Below, piece by piece: positions 1 through 7,905 of a DNA stretch of 64,000 nucleotides. This stretch comes from Pseudomonadota bacterium (GTDB lineage Bacteria > Pseudomonadota > Gammaproteobacteria > Pseudomonadales > Azotimanducaceae): assembly GCA_027624035.1 (NCBI GenBank), contig JAQBUI010000003.1:58091-122090 (forward strand), in the 5' to 3' direction. A model generated the notes under the pieces. The model did not search any database. It had not been told where the DNA came from and saw only the letters and a program-made list of their open reading frames with translations. Position numbers and translations under genes: made by a program. Within the stretch, counting starts at the first letter, position 1. Each line of letters begins with the position of its first letter.

Positions 1-630
1 AATCTGTTTACGCTGCGCAATTTTGCCGTGGGCAGCACCTATATACGCAGTGAAATCCTGATGACGGCCCTGATCGGTGTGGTCGCATTTGGAGAGCTCA
101 TCTCGGGCTTGGGCTGGTGCGCGATCCTTCTATCCAGCCTGGGCCTGGTGCTGGTGTCCCTTCCTGCGGGCAAGCGTCTGGGCAGCCTGTGGAACCGAGC
201 CGCCGCCTATGGCCTCGCGGCCGGGCTTGCCTTCTCGCTCTGTTCACTTTTTATCCGCTACGCGAGCCTGTCACTGGGGCTGAGCGACCCTGTTCTGGCG
301 GCCGCGTTTACCCTCGCGTTCATGGTGACAGTGCAGATGCTGATGAGCCTTGCCTGGGTATGCCTGCGGGATGCCCGGGAACTCGTGACGTTGTTTCGCA
401 AGTGGCGGGTGGGTCTGTTTATCGGCATCACCAGCGTGCTGGGGTCGGCGGGCTGGTTTACAGCGTTCACCCTGGAGAATGCGGCGTACGTCAAGACACT
501 GGGGCAGGTGGAATTCCTGGTCATGCTGACGATCTCGGTATTTTATTTCAAAGAGCGACCGGGTCTGAACGAGTGGCTGGGTATGTTGCTGCTGGTGACC
601 GGCGTGGTCCTGTTGCTCGTTGTCCACTGA
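1..630 (+). CDS. EamA/DMT-family transporter, C-terminal part (cut by window edge)
   Basis: The reading frame is open from base 1 and ends at TGA 628-630, so the N-terminal part lies outside the window. The visible 209 or so residues are almost wholly hydrophobic, with about seven membrane segments separated by short basic loops. Two stretches resemble the halves of EamA (drug/metabolite transporter) proteins: a 'RSEILMTALIGVVAFGE' helix pair and a C-terminal 'FLVMLTISVFYFKERP' followed by a glycine-rich helix. The ERP or GE motif after a membrane helix is typical of this family. The protein is presumably an inner-membrane exporter of a small molecule; the substrate cannot be read. A GTG at 28 is an in-frame internal codon and probably not the start. 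Confidence 0.75.
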   Translation, partial: NLFTLRNFAVGSTYIRSEILMTALIGVVAFGELISGLGWCAILLSSLGLVLVSLPAGKRLGSLWNRAAAYGLAAGLAFSLCSLFIRYASLSLGLSDPVLAAAFTLAFMVTVQMLMSLAWVCLRDARELVTLFRKWRVGLFIGITSVLGSAGWFTAFTLENAAYVKTLGQVEFLVMLTISVFYFKERPGLNEWLGMLLLVTGVVLLLVVH

Positions 631-662
631 TCGATGCTTTGCCCTGGAAATTGACCGGGGCT

Positions 663-1100
663 TTATCCCCGGGAAGCTGCAAGCGGATTTTCGTGGGATA
701 GGCCCGTAAACCGTTGGAAGTCGTAGTCAGCGGAATAGATGGTGGCACCAAGCTCCATGGCCAGAGTCGCGAGCAAGGTATCCGAAGTGAGATTACCCGC
801 GGTGCCGACCTGCAGTTGCAGGTTTCGAAAATTTGACCAGAGTTTCGGTCCATCGACGAGATGGACGTAGGGTTGGCTTAACCATTCATCTACATAGGTG
901 ATCGCAGCCTGTGGTGTCATGGGTCTGGTGAGAATGCCCGCCCTGGTCGTGATTCTGATGAATGCGTGAATGACGCTCCACGCCAGGCCAACTTCCTGAG
1001 TACCCGAGAGTGTATCTTCCCACCAGCGTCTCGACGCTTTATGGTATGGAGAGTCGCTGTTGACCGCGTAGATCAGCAGGTTGGCGTCGACCAGAATCAC
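663..1100 (-). CDS. PIN-domain toxin of VapC type
   Basis: This 145-residue protein is a PIN-domain ribonuclease, the toxin half of a type II toxin-antitoxin pair. It opens with the family hallmark MILVDANLLIYAV (Asp5) and carries later acidic residues in TSDTLLA (Asp107) and SADYDF (Asp125, Asp127). The conserved Glu usual in the helix near residue 45 is not seen: that stretch reads AWSVIHAFIRI. One VapC subfamily shows the same replacement, so activity is not excluded. The gene overlaps the stop of the upstream antitoxin by 4 nt (ATGA coupling). In such systems the toxin cleaves RNA and the antitoxin-toxin complex represses its own promoter. The RNA target cannot be deduced. Confidence 0.85.
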   Translation of the reverse strand: MILVDANLLIYAVNSDSPYHKASRRWWEDTLSGTQEVGLAWSVIHAFIRITTRAGILTRPMTPQAAITYVDEWLSQPYVHLVDGPKLWSNFRNLQLQVGTAGNLTSDTLLATLAMELGATIYSADYDFQRFTGLSHENPLAASRG

Positions 1101-1360
1101 TTGCGCAGATTCAATTTGAGAACGAGTTCCTCGTCTTCGATCTGGTCGGCAAGTTGCAGACTTTTTGAGAGATCATATCGGGGATCAGGTTCGCCCAGTG
1201 AGCTGGGCTTTAGCTTGTATTTCTTTGTCGGATAGGCAGGTACGGCAAGTCCCTTTCGCAGGGTTTCGTTGATCACCTGCTTATACGACTTGTCCGTTTG
1301 CCTGGCGATGTCCTTGAGTTGCCTGTCGAGGGCATCATCGATGGTTAATGTTGTTCGCAT
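1097..1360 (-). CDS. VapB-like antitoxin, ribbon-helix-helix type
   Basis: An 87-residue protein directly upstream of, and 4 nt overlapping, the PIN toxin. The N-terminus MRTTLTIDDALDRQLKDIA looks like a ribbon-helix-helix DNA-binding strand and helix, followed by a second helix (YKQVINETLRKGLA). The C-terminal half is rich in Lys, Pro and acidic residues and presumably forms the flexible toxin-binding tail. The ATG at 1360 follows an AGGGGAT sequence that can serve as ribosome binding site. Order (antitoxin first) and coupling are as expected for a TA operon. Autoregulation is inferred from the family; I did not find a convincing operator palindrome. Confidence 0.8.
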   Translation of the reverse strand: MRTTLTIDDALDRQLKDIARQTDKSYKQVINETLRKGLAVPAYPTKKYKLKPSSLGEPDPRYDLSKSLQLADQIEDEELVLKLNLRK

Positions 1361-1473
1361 GGCATCCCCTCATGAGAGACATCATGGCATCAAATCTAAA
1401 GCATCAAAACATCACTCCAGTTTACAACCTGGCAGATGTAAATCCCGGGCCGGCAATCAACGGCATCCAGCCG

Positions 1474-2523
1474 TCAGGGCGCCTGCAAACGATAGGCCCT
1501 GGCGGCGGTGCCGCTGAATACCGCGGCCTTTTCCGTTTCTGATAGCCCCAACTGACTGGCAATTTTCTTGAAGAGATTCCACAGTGTCCGGTACGAGATA
1601 CAGTCCTTGTCGACCGGGAAGTTGCTTTCAAACATGCAGCGCTCCGGCCCAAAGGCTTCCAGCGCGTACTGGTATCTTGGCAACAGAAGTTCGAGAAACC
1701 TGTCTGAACTCCATGGAGATTCCGTCTGGTGCATATGATATGGCGGCTCCCATTCACCAACACGCATCTGTGCACCGCCCAGTTTCATCACCGCATTGGG
1801 GCAGGCTGCGACCGCATCAATGGCACTTTGCCATGCCTTGAGTTCATCGGCCCCGGCATCGGGATCAATTTTCCCGCCCAGGTGATTGACGATGACCGTC
1901 ACGCCGGGGAACTGATTGGCGAGGTCAGCCAGACGCGGCAGGCGAGTGAAGTCCGGAGACCAGTTGTCATAACTCAGATCATACTTTTCAAGCAACGCGA
2001 ACCCGGCACGGAAGGTATCGTTCAGATCCGATGGGAAAGCACTGCGAATACCCCTGAAGTTTGGGCTTGCCTGCAGGTGTGCCGTGAGTACGGCCTCGAC
2101 CCCGGCTCCCAGCCTGAGATCTGCAGTGGAGAAGATGCCCGTACAAAGCCTGGTGGGGCCATAGAGGCCTGAACGGCTCATGGCCGCGACACCGTTGACG
2201 AACTCAGTCTCACCAATGCAGCGCATTTCTTCCGGGCCGTCAGCCCGGTAGAAGGCACCGCACTGTGCAAACACCGTCTGCACGATGTTGTGGCCGCTGT
2301 CGGCGATGTCGCGGCTGATCTCTTCACACAGATAGACGGTCTGCCGAAAGCTCACCTGACTGTTGCGTCTCTGGTCCCACAGGTGATGATGGGGGTCGAT
2401 GATGGGCAGGCCAGGTTCCAGAACCGGCTCGGGTGTTTCTTTTGCAATCCAGTTCTCTATGTCCTGATTTTCAACGATGCTCACGAACCTGTCCTCCGGG
2501 ATCTGCTGATCAATGGGTTCCAT
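1474..2523 (-). CDS. Amidohydrolase-2 family metal-dependent hydrolase
   Basis: A TIM-barrel hydrolase of about 349 residues. The N-terminal metal motif is IIDPHHHLWD; later come NHLGG, where the His is a typical metal or substrate ligand, and ESNFPVDK, whose Asp closes the active site. This order matches the amidohydrolase-2 family, which includes 2-pyrone-4,6-dicarboxylate lactonase and sugar-lactone hydrolases. The frame extends 45 nt further to an ATG at 2568, but the stretch before MEPIDQQIPE looks unlike a family N-terminus, so I start at 2523. The gene stands alone, divergent from ybiT, about 200 bases away. The substrate is unknown; lactone or carboxylated-ring hydrolysis is the family-level guess. 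Confidence 0.8.
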   Translation of the reverse strand: MEPIDQQIPEDRFVSIVENQDIENWIAKETPEPVLEPGLPIIDPHHHLWDQRRNSQVSFRQTVYLCEEISRDIADSGHNIVQTVFAQCGAFYRADGPEEMRCIGETEFVNGVAAMSRSGLYGPTRLCTGIFSTADLRLGAGVEAVLTAHLQASPNFRGIRSAFPSDLNDTFRAGFALLEKYDLSYDNWSPDFTRLPRLADLANQFPGVTVIVNHLGGKIDPDAGADELKAWQSAIDAVAACPNAVMKLGGAQMRVGEWEPPYHMHQTESPWSSDRFLELLLPRYQYALEAFGPERCMFESNFPVDKDCISYRTLWNLFKKIASQLGLSETEKAAVFSGTAARAYRLQAP

Positions 2524-2649
2524 TGCCACCCGTGGCTGGGTGTCAGTGCAGGGGACAATAAACCACATACACGGCCGTGATCAATGTGTTGATGAGCGCA
2601 CTGATGGGTTATCCTTGCACATCGCCACATCGAGGGTCTGAATCTACCC

Positions 2650-2678
2650 TCGACGCAGCGGCCCTGAATCTCTATAGT
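2650..2678 (+). promoter_or_regulatory. Candidate sigma70 promoter for ybiT
   Basis: TCGACG at 2650-2655 and TATAGT at 2673-2678 are separated by exactly 17 bases, about 55 nt before the GTG start of ybiT. Five of six -10 positions match consensus. Found by eye; no transcript evidence. Confidence 0.45.
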
Positions 2679-2734
2679 GCGCGTCCCAAAAGTAAAACCC
2701 CTCCGGCCCACCCAATAACCGCAGGAAACGCTTC

Positions 2735-4345
2735 GTGATCACCACTGCCAACATCACCATGCAATTCGGCGCAAAGCCGCTGTTCGAGAACATCTCCGCT
2801 CGATTCGGAGAGGGCAATCGCTATGGCCTGATTGGGGCCAATGGTTCCGGAAAATCGACCTTCATGAAGATTCTGACCGGCAGCCTTGCCCCTACGTCCG
2901 GCAACGTTTCCATCAGCGAGAACCTGCGGGTGGCAGAACTCCAGCAGGATCAGTTCGCCTATGAATCCTATTCGGTCATCGACGCGGTCATCATGGGCGA
3001 CAGGAAGTTGATGAAGGTCAAGCAGGAGCGGGACCGGATCTACGGGTTGCCGGAGATGTCCGAGGAGGACGGCATGAAGGTGGCTGACCTTGAGGTGCAG
3101 TTTGCCGAGATGGATGGCTACAGCGCCGAGGCAAGGGCGGGGGAGATCCTGATCGGGGCCGGTATCGACGAGTCATTGCATTATGGACCCATGAGTGAGG
3201 TAGCACCGGGCTGGAAACTGCGAGTATTGCTGGCCCAGGTGCTTTTTTCCGACCCGGACATCCTGCTGCTGGACGAGCCTACCAACAACCTCGACATCAA
3301 CACGATTCGCTGGCTGGAGGGTGTGCTCAATGATCGCAAGAGCACCATGATCATCATCTCTCATGATCGCCACTTCCTGAATGCGGTGTGCACCCACATG
3401 GCTGACATTGACTATGGCGAACTGCGGATCTACCCGGGCAACTACGATGATTTCATGATTGCCTCGACGGCTGCCCGTGAACGCATGCAGTCCCAGAACG
3501 CGAAAAAGCAGGCTCAGATCGTCGAGCTCAAGCAATTTGTCAGCCGGTTCTCCGCCAACGCTTCCAAAGCGAGGCAGGCGACTTCACGCGCTCGTCATAT
3601 TGAGAAAATAGAACTGGAGGACATCAAGCCCTCCAGCCGGGTCAGCCCGTACATTCGCTTCAATCAGGAGACCAAACTGCATCGGCTGGCGCTGACGGTT
3701 GAAAACCTCGGGCACGGGTTCGATGGCGAAACGCTGTTCAAGGGCGCCAGTATGATGATCGAGGCAGGTACCCGGCTCGCAGTCATTGGTCAAAATGGTG
3801 TGGGCAAGTCCACCTTTCTGAAATGCCTGATGAACGATCTGACGCCGAATGAAGGCGTGATCAAGTGGGCAGAAAATGCCGAGCTTGGCTACTGTCCCCA
3901 GGACGCAACCGCCATATTCGATTCAGACATGAGCCTGTTTGACTGGATGAGTCAGTGGCGCAAACCGTCCCATGACGATCAGATCGTCCGGGCGACACTG
4001 GGCCGTCTGCTCTTTTCCACGGAAGACTCCAAAAAAGCGGTCCGGGTCTGCTCCGGTGGTGAAAAGAACCGGCTGCTGTTCGGCAAGCTCACCATGAGTG
4101 AACCCAACGTCATGCTGCTCGATGAGCCTACTAACCATCTGGATATGGAGGCCATCGAATCTTTGAACCTGGCGCTGGACTACTATGAAGGGACACTGAT
4201 CTTTGTCAGCCATGACCGGGAGTTTGTGTCCTCCCTGGCCAACCGTATCGTTGAGATCAGGGACCAGAAGATCATCGACTTCCACGGTACGTACGATGAG
4301 TACCTGGCCAGCCAGGGTGTGGACGAGCGGGTTGGTGTTCGATAA
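2735..4345 (+). CDS. ybiT: ABC-F family ATPase YbiT
   Basis: A 536-residue soluble protein with two ABC ATPase domains and no membrane segments, so an ABC-F ribosome-associated factor rather than a transporter. The start closely follows E. coli YbiT ([16 protein letters not shown], then [15 protein letters not shown]). Walker A motifs lie at about residue 34 and in GQNGVGKST of the second domain. Walker B motifs are [12 protein letters not shown] and [12 protein letters not shown], and the second signature is [12 protein letters not shown]. The inter-domain linker (about residues 245-310) is basic and helical, as expected for the arm that reaches into the ribosomal E site. The start codon is GTG, with a purine-rich GCAGGAAAC sequence about 8 nt upstream. 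Family members modulate translation on stalled or initiating ribosomes. Confidence 0.95.
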   Translation: MITTANITMQFGAKPLFENISARFGEGNRYGLIGANGSGKSTFMKILTGSLAPTSGNVSISENLRVAELQQDQFAYESYSVIDAVIMGDRKLMKVKQERDRIYGLPEMSEEDGMKVADLEVQFAEMDGYSAEARAGEILIGAGIDESLHYGPMSEVAPGWKLRVLLAQVLFSDPDILLLDEPTNNLDINTIRWLEGVLNDRKSTMIIISHDRHFLNAVCTHMADIDYGELRIYPGNYDDFMIASTAARERMQSQNAKKQAQIVELKQFVSRFSANASKARQATSRARHIEKIELEDIKPSSRVSPYIRFNQETKLHRLALTVENLGHGFDGETLFKGASMMIEAGTRLAVIGQNGVGKSTFLKCLMNDLTPNEGVIKWAENAELGYCPQDATAIFDSDMSLFDWMSQWRKPSHDDQIVRATLGRLLFSTEDSKKAVRVCSGGEKNRLLFGKLTMSEPNVMLLDEPTNHLDMEAIESLNLALDYYEGTLIFVSHDREFVSSLANRIVEIRDQKIIDFHGTYDEYLASQGVDERVGVR

Positions 4346-4652
4346 GAACCGTCTGCACCCTTAACCGTCTGCACCGTCTGCAAGACCGGCTGAAGCCTTG
4401 CGACAGTCCTCAGTCATAATTTTTGACGAGGTGGCTCCTGAATCGTTTGCTCAAGGATTCAGGGAACAGTTAGGCAGACGCCGGTCATTGGGCGGCTGAT
4501 TCAAGGCCAGTCATTCCAAGACCCTGCACACAAGCGGTAATGTGTGCCTCATAGCCCGAGGAACGAAGCAAGAGAAGCAGGGTCCTCAAGAGTAGATGGT
4601 CAGGGTCGGAGTAAAGTGCCGGGGTAAACCCACCGTCGACAATTCCCAGGAT
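4346..4652. other. Intergenic region between ybiT and a convergent gene
   Basis: About 307 bases with no supportable gene. It holds a short direct repeat of CCGTCTGCAC just after ybiT, and a hairpin with a 7-bp stem CTGAATC/GATTCAG near 4438-4462. A second 7-bp stem, GCACACA/TGTGTGC, lies near 4526-4548. None has a following U tract, so I do not call a terminator. The left arm of the palindromic element described separately begins at 4603. Confidence 0.5.
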
Positions 4653-4677
4653 TTACTCCGGCACTTTACCCCGACCC
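4603..4677. repeat. REP-like palindromic element built from CGGRGTAAA units
   Basis: Two 26-base arms (4603-4628 and 4652-4677) form an inverted repeat with 24 of 26 positions matching and a 23-base spacer. Each arm consists of GGGT, then CGGRGTAAA, GTGC, and a second CGGRGTAAA. The two mismatches arise because the A and G variants of the unit are swapped between arms. Similar 'GGGTCRGAGTAAA' palindromes are known in proteobacteria as REP-type sequences near tyrosine (Y1) REP-associated transposases; that assignment is from memory. No transposase is present here. The right arm supplies the last codons and the TAA stop of the convergent 277-residue gene. Confidence 0.75.
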
Positions 4678-5486
4678 CACGACTCGAATCGGGCGCTGCC
4701 ACGATATTGTTTGCGTCGAGCTGTTCGCGGTGGTTGCTGGCTTGCTCGGACCTCGGGGGCTCTGGGGCGGCCTGCCCGGGTCGCGCCATCGGGAGCAGCC
4801 GAATCTGCAAGGTCCGCTGACCACAGCAGGGCGGCACGATCTTCGCTCGAAAGCCAGACCCGATCAGCGACTTCCAACTGCTTCCAGTCAACCGCTGCCT
4901 TGATGACGTTGGCGGTTTCCTCCGGCCAGAGGGCGAGTGCATCCAGCCACGGCACAATGTCCGTCAGCGCGACCACCGGGCTCTGGTCGCGCCGCCAGCG
5001 CTGTTGAACCACGTCGCCAACTAAAAAAGTGCTTTGCCACTTCAGCAACTCGTAGACCTCATCGCGCTGATCGGCCTGGTTGAGCATGGCGATCAGCAGG
5101 TCGAATACAGGTTGTGCCGGATAGGTGGCTCGCTGCAGGGCGTAGCTGACCTGCCAGCGAAGGGCATTGGCCTCGTGCCTGGTAAAGGGCCCGTAATCAA
5201 AGGCGAGTACCGGCCGCAGATGATCGGCAGTGATCGACCGTCGGCAGATGTCTCGGAACGGCGCAGGCAGATCGAACGCGTCGTCAAACAGCATGTCCCT
5301 GGGGTTCCAGAACATGTACCAGGTGGCGTGACACTGGCGGCACTGATAGATATTGCCAGCCCACTCGCCTGCATCGAGATCGGCGTCTTCGGTGATAGGT
5401 TGCCAGTCCGCGCGCGCCCGACGTGAGGTATTGGGGTCGTACCAGCCGACCGGCGGCGTGACGTGTTGACACGGCGTTGGGCTCAT
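4653..5486 (-). CDS. Uncharacterised CxxC protein downstream of pbpC
   Basis: I do not recognise this 277-residue protein. It has no signal peptide or membrane segment. A CxxC pair in YQCRQCHATWYMF (about residues 48-58) may bind zinc, or may belong to a rubredoxin-like knuckle. The middle is helical and rich in Trp, Asp and Arg; the last 50 residues are low-complexity and Arg/Pro/Ala-rich. The final residues (WGRGKVPE) and the stop codon come from the palindromic element at 4652-4677, so the original C-terminus may have been lost. The ATG lies 9 nt after the pbpC stop, with GGGTGG between them, so it is probably cotranscribed and coupled with pbpC. A role linked to the envelope is guilt by association only. 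Confidence 0.65.
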   Translation of the reverse strand: MSPTPCQHVTPPVGWYDPNTSRRARADWQPITEDADLDAGEWAGNIYQCRQCHATWYMFWNPRDMLFDDAFDLPAPFRDICRRSITADHLRPVLAFDYGPFTRHEANALRWQVSYALQRATYPAQPVFDLLIAMLNQADQRDEVYELLKWQSTFLVGDVVQQRWRRDQSPVVALTDIVPWLDALALWPEETANVIKAAVDWKQLEVADRVWLSSEDRAALLWSADLADSAAPDGATRAGRPRAPEVRASQQPPRTARRKQYRGSARFESWGRGKVPE

Positions 5487-5495
5487 GAATCCACC

Positions 5496-7895
5496 CTACC
5501 AGCCAGCGGCGTCGTTGAATACCTCCACCATGGCCATCTGTCCCAACTGATCGAGCAGCACAATCTGGTTGCGACGCTGAACCAGTTCGAGATCAAGTGC
5601 CAGGCTGATAGAAGACTGCAGTTGGCCATTGACGAACCAGTAATAGGGTGTGGCAGCGCCCCGGGCGGTCAGTCGCAGTGGCGGCAGGCTGCCCATGCTG
5701 CCATGGCTGCGGTATCGGTGACCGTCATCAACGCCAACAATTTCGATGCCGCCAGACCCTGCCAGTCCGTCCATCTGAAAGCAGTCAGGGTCCACGTCTG
5801 GCACGCGGCTGTGGCGTCGCCAGGATTCCGGGATCCACGGCTCGAGAGCAGGGGGCCAGAGCAGAACGTGCTTTGACTCGCCGGGGAGATCGCAGCCGAG
5901 CGGTACTCGCAACCCTTTGTCAGACACTCGAATCATGATTTCCGATGCAAACAGTGCCGGGTCCCCGGACTGATGATGAAATGGCGTCGGGGCAACGGTG
6001 TTGTCCAGTACCCAGCCCTGGCGCTTGATATCACAGCCGGGCCGGTAGGCAGAGCCAGAGGGCCAGCAGATCTCGGCACGGGTGACCGATTCCGGTCTGG
6101 GCGGGGGGCGCCCCCGGTCAGGTATCAGGCCGAAGAGTCGGGCCATGAGTGGTACCGCCGTGACCGCACCATAGTGCCCCGGTACCGGCTTGTTGTCGGG
6201 CCGGCCCAGCCACACACCCACGGTATGGTCTGCTGATACACCCACTGCCCAGCTATCCCTGAAACCATAGCTGGTGCCGGTTTTCACCGCGACACCGGGC
6301 AGGTGGTTGTCCGGCCGGGTACGCAGGATCTCGCCAACGATCCAGGCACTTCCGGCAGAGATGATTCGCCGCTTGCCGGGTGGATCTGCACCGGAATATC
6401 GCGGCAGTACGCTTTCACCACCGTGGCCCAGTGCCGAAAAGGTCTGCACCAGATCGGCCAGTGAACTGGCGAAGCCGCCGAGTGCCATTGCCAGATTGGG
6501 TCTGGCGCCATCCGGCAATGACACGCTGATCCCTGCGTTGGTCAGTCTGGCGTAAAAAGTCATGGGGCCAACCTGGTCCAGGACCTGTACGGCGGCGACA
6601 TTCAGTGACCGTTGCAGTGCGTCGGTGGCGCTCACAGGGCCGGAGAACCTTCGGTTGAAGTTTTCCGGAAAATAGTCACCAAACCGGATCGGGGCATCGT
6701 AGAGCAGGGTCTCGCTGTGGAGTATTCCATCATCCAGGGCCATACCATAGATGAACGGCTTGAAGGCAGACCCGGGAGATCGGAGCGCCTGCACCATGTC
6801 CACGTGGCCGAACCGGTTGAGGTCATCAAAGTCGGCAGAGCCGAGGTATGCCCGCACCTTTCCCGTACTGTTTTCCATCACCAGAGCGGCGGCAGACATT
6901 CGATCCCCTGTGATCCGGGCATGGTCCCGGACCAGTTCAGAGGCCCGCGACTGCAGGTCATAGTCGATAAAGGTTCGAACGATGGGCTCGTCACTCTGGT
7001 ACCGGAGCCGCCGGGACAGAAGTGGTGCCCGGGTATTGAATATGACCGGGGCGATGAGAACCTGTTCCAGGCCGGCATCGGACGCCACTTCGGCGGTCCA
7101 GATCTGCTGTGCGACCATCCGATCCAGCAGTTTGTCCCGTGCCCGTTGGGCCTGGTCCGGATGACGGTCCGGCCTGTATCGGCTCGGGGCCTGGGGGAGC
7201 ACGGCAAGCAGTGCTGCCTGGGCGTGCGTCAGAACCCGGGCAGGGTAACCAAAGTAGCTGCGGCTGGCAGCCTCCACACCCTCCAGGGTTCCCCCGAAGG
7301 GTGCATGGTTCAGGTACCAGGTGAGGATTTCGTGCTTTGAATAGCGCCATTCGATCTGCAGGGCGCGAGCCATCTGGTAGACCTTGCCGGCAACGCTGCG
7401 GGAATGCGGGTAGCGAAGTCGCGCGACCTGCATGGTCAGGGTGGAGCCACCGGAGACAACCTGACCCTGTCTGAGCCAGTCCCAGGCGGCGCGTGCCAGA
7501 GACACGGGGTTGATACCCGGATGGTAGTAGAACCACTGGTCTTCGTAGCCAAGCAGGGCCTCGAGGTACAACGGCGAAACGTCGGCAATCGTCACCGGAT
7601 AGCGCCACACGCCGTGCCCATCCGCAAACCGGCGAAGCGGTATCCCCTCTTCGCTGACGACGACACTGGCATAGCCATCGTGTGACAGGGTTGCGGGGTA
7701 GCGGTGGTCTGCAGCGGCCAGAACCACCAACCCGACGACGGGTAGCAGCCATGGGCGCGCCCGGGCCGCCCAGGCCGCATGCGTATCGGAAAGCATCCCG
7801 GACCGTACGGTGCGGCGCCGTCCCTTGCGAGACAGCCATGAGCGTGCCCAAGCCACCCAGGCCGCATTCGTATCGGAAAGTATCCCGGACCGCAT
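5496..7895 (-). CDS. pbpC: Penicillin-binding protein 1C
   Basis: A 799-residue bifunctional class A-type penicillin-binding protein with one N-terminal membrane anchor (about residues 48-62). The GT51 glycosyltransferase domain shows its catalytic Glu in ALLGYEDQWFYYHPG (Glu118) and the GGSTLTMQVARL motif (149-160). The transpeptidase domain has SxxK in SPGSAFKP (nucleophile Ser376, Lys379), SLN at 430-432 and KTGTS at 538-542. A C-terminal BiPBP_C-like domain follows (from about residue 690). Downstream of yfhM with 10 nt between, as in many proteobacteria. The first 60 residues contain an 87-nt tandem duplication (described separately), so the true start could be the second copy. Confidence 0.95.
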   Translation of the reverse strand: MRSGILSDTNAAWVAWARSWLSRKGRRRTVRSGMLSDTHAAWAARARPWLLPVVGLVVLAAADHRYPATLSHDGYASVVVSEEGIPLRRFADGHGVWRYPVTIADVSPLYLEALLGYEDQWFYYHPGINPVSLARAAWDWLRQGQVVSGGSTLTMQVARLRYPHSRSVAGKVYQMARALQIEWRYSKHEILTWYLNHAPFGGTLEGVEAASRSYFGYPARVLTHAQAALLAVLPQAPSRYRPDRHPDQAQRARDKLLDRMVAQQIWTAEVASDAGLEQVLIAPVIFNTRAPLLSRRLRYQSDEPIVRTFIDYDLQSRASELVRDHARITGDRMSAAALVMENSTGKVRAYLGSADFDDLNRFGHVDMVQALRSPGSAFKPFIYGMALDDGILHSETLLYDAPIRFGDYFPENFNRRFSGPVSATDALQRSLNVAAVQVLDQVGPMTFYARLTNAGISVSLPDGARPNLAMALGGFASSLADLVQTFSALGHGGESVLPRYSGADPPGKRRIISAGSAWIVGEILRTRPDNHLPGVAVKTGTSYGFRDSWAVGVSADHTVGVWLGRPDNKPVPGHYGAVTAVPLMARLFGLIPDRGRPPPRPESVTRAEICWPSGSAYRPGCDIKRQGWVLDNTVAPTPFHHQSGDPALFASEIMIRVSDKGLRVPLGCDLPGESKHVLLWPPALEPWIPESWRRHSRVPDVDPDCFQMDGLAGSGGIEIVGVDDGHRYRSHGSMGSLPPLRLTARGAATPYYWFVNGQLQSSISLALDLELVQRRNQIVLLDQLGQMAMVEVFNDAAGW
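7749..7895 (-). repeat. Tandem 87-nt duplication at the 5' end of pbpC
   Basis: Residues 2-20 of the pbpC product (RSGILSDTNAAWVAWARSW) recur as residues 31-49 (RSGMLSDTHAAWAARARPW), an offset of 29 codons. The DNA of the two copies, roughly 7836-7895 and 7749-7808, is also clearly similar. The duplication leaves the frame intact and lengthens the cytoplasmic tail before the membrane anchor. Confidence 0.8.
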
Positions 7896-7905
7896 CAGCG
7901 CATCC

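Noticed and set aside
655..672. CCGGGG/CCCCGG hairpin after the EamA gene as terminator
   Set aside because: Only 6 bp, overlaps the toxin gene end and lacks a U tract.
6991..7851. A 286-codon frame inside pbpC in another reading frame
   Set aside because: Arg/Pro/Gly-rich composition typical of a GC-rich off-frame shadow; pbpC motifs are in the main frame.
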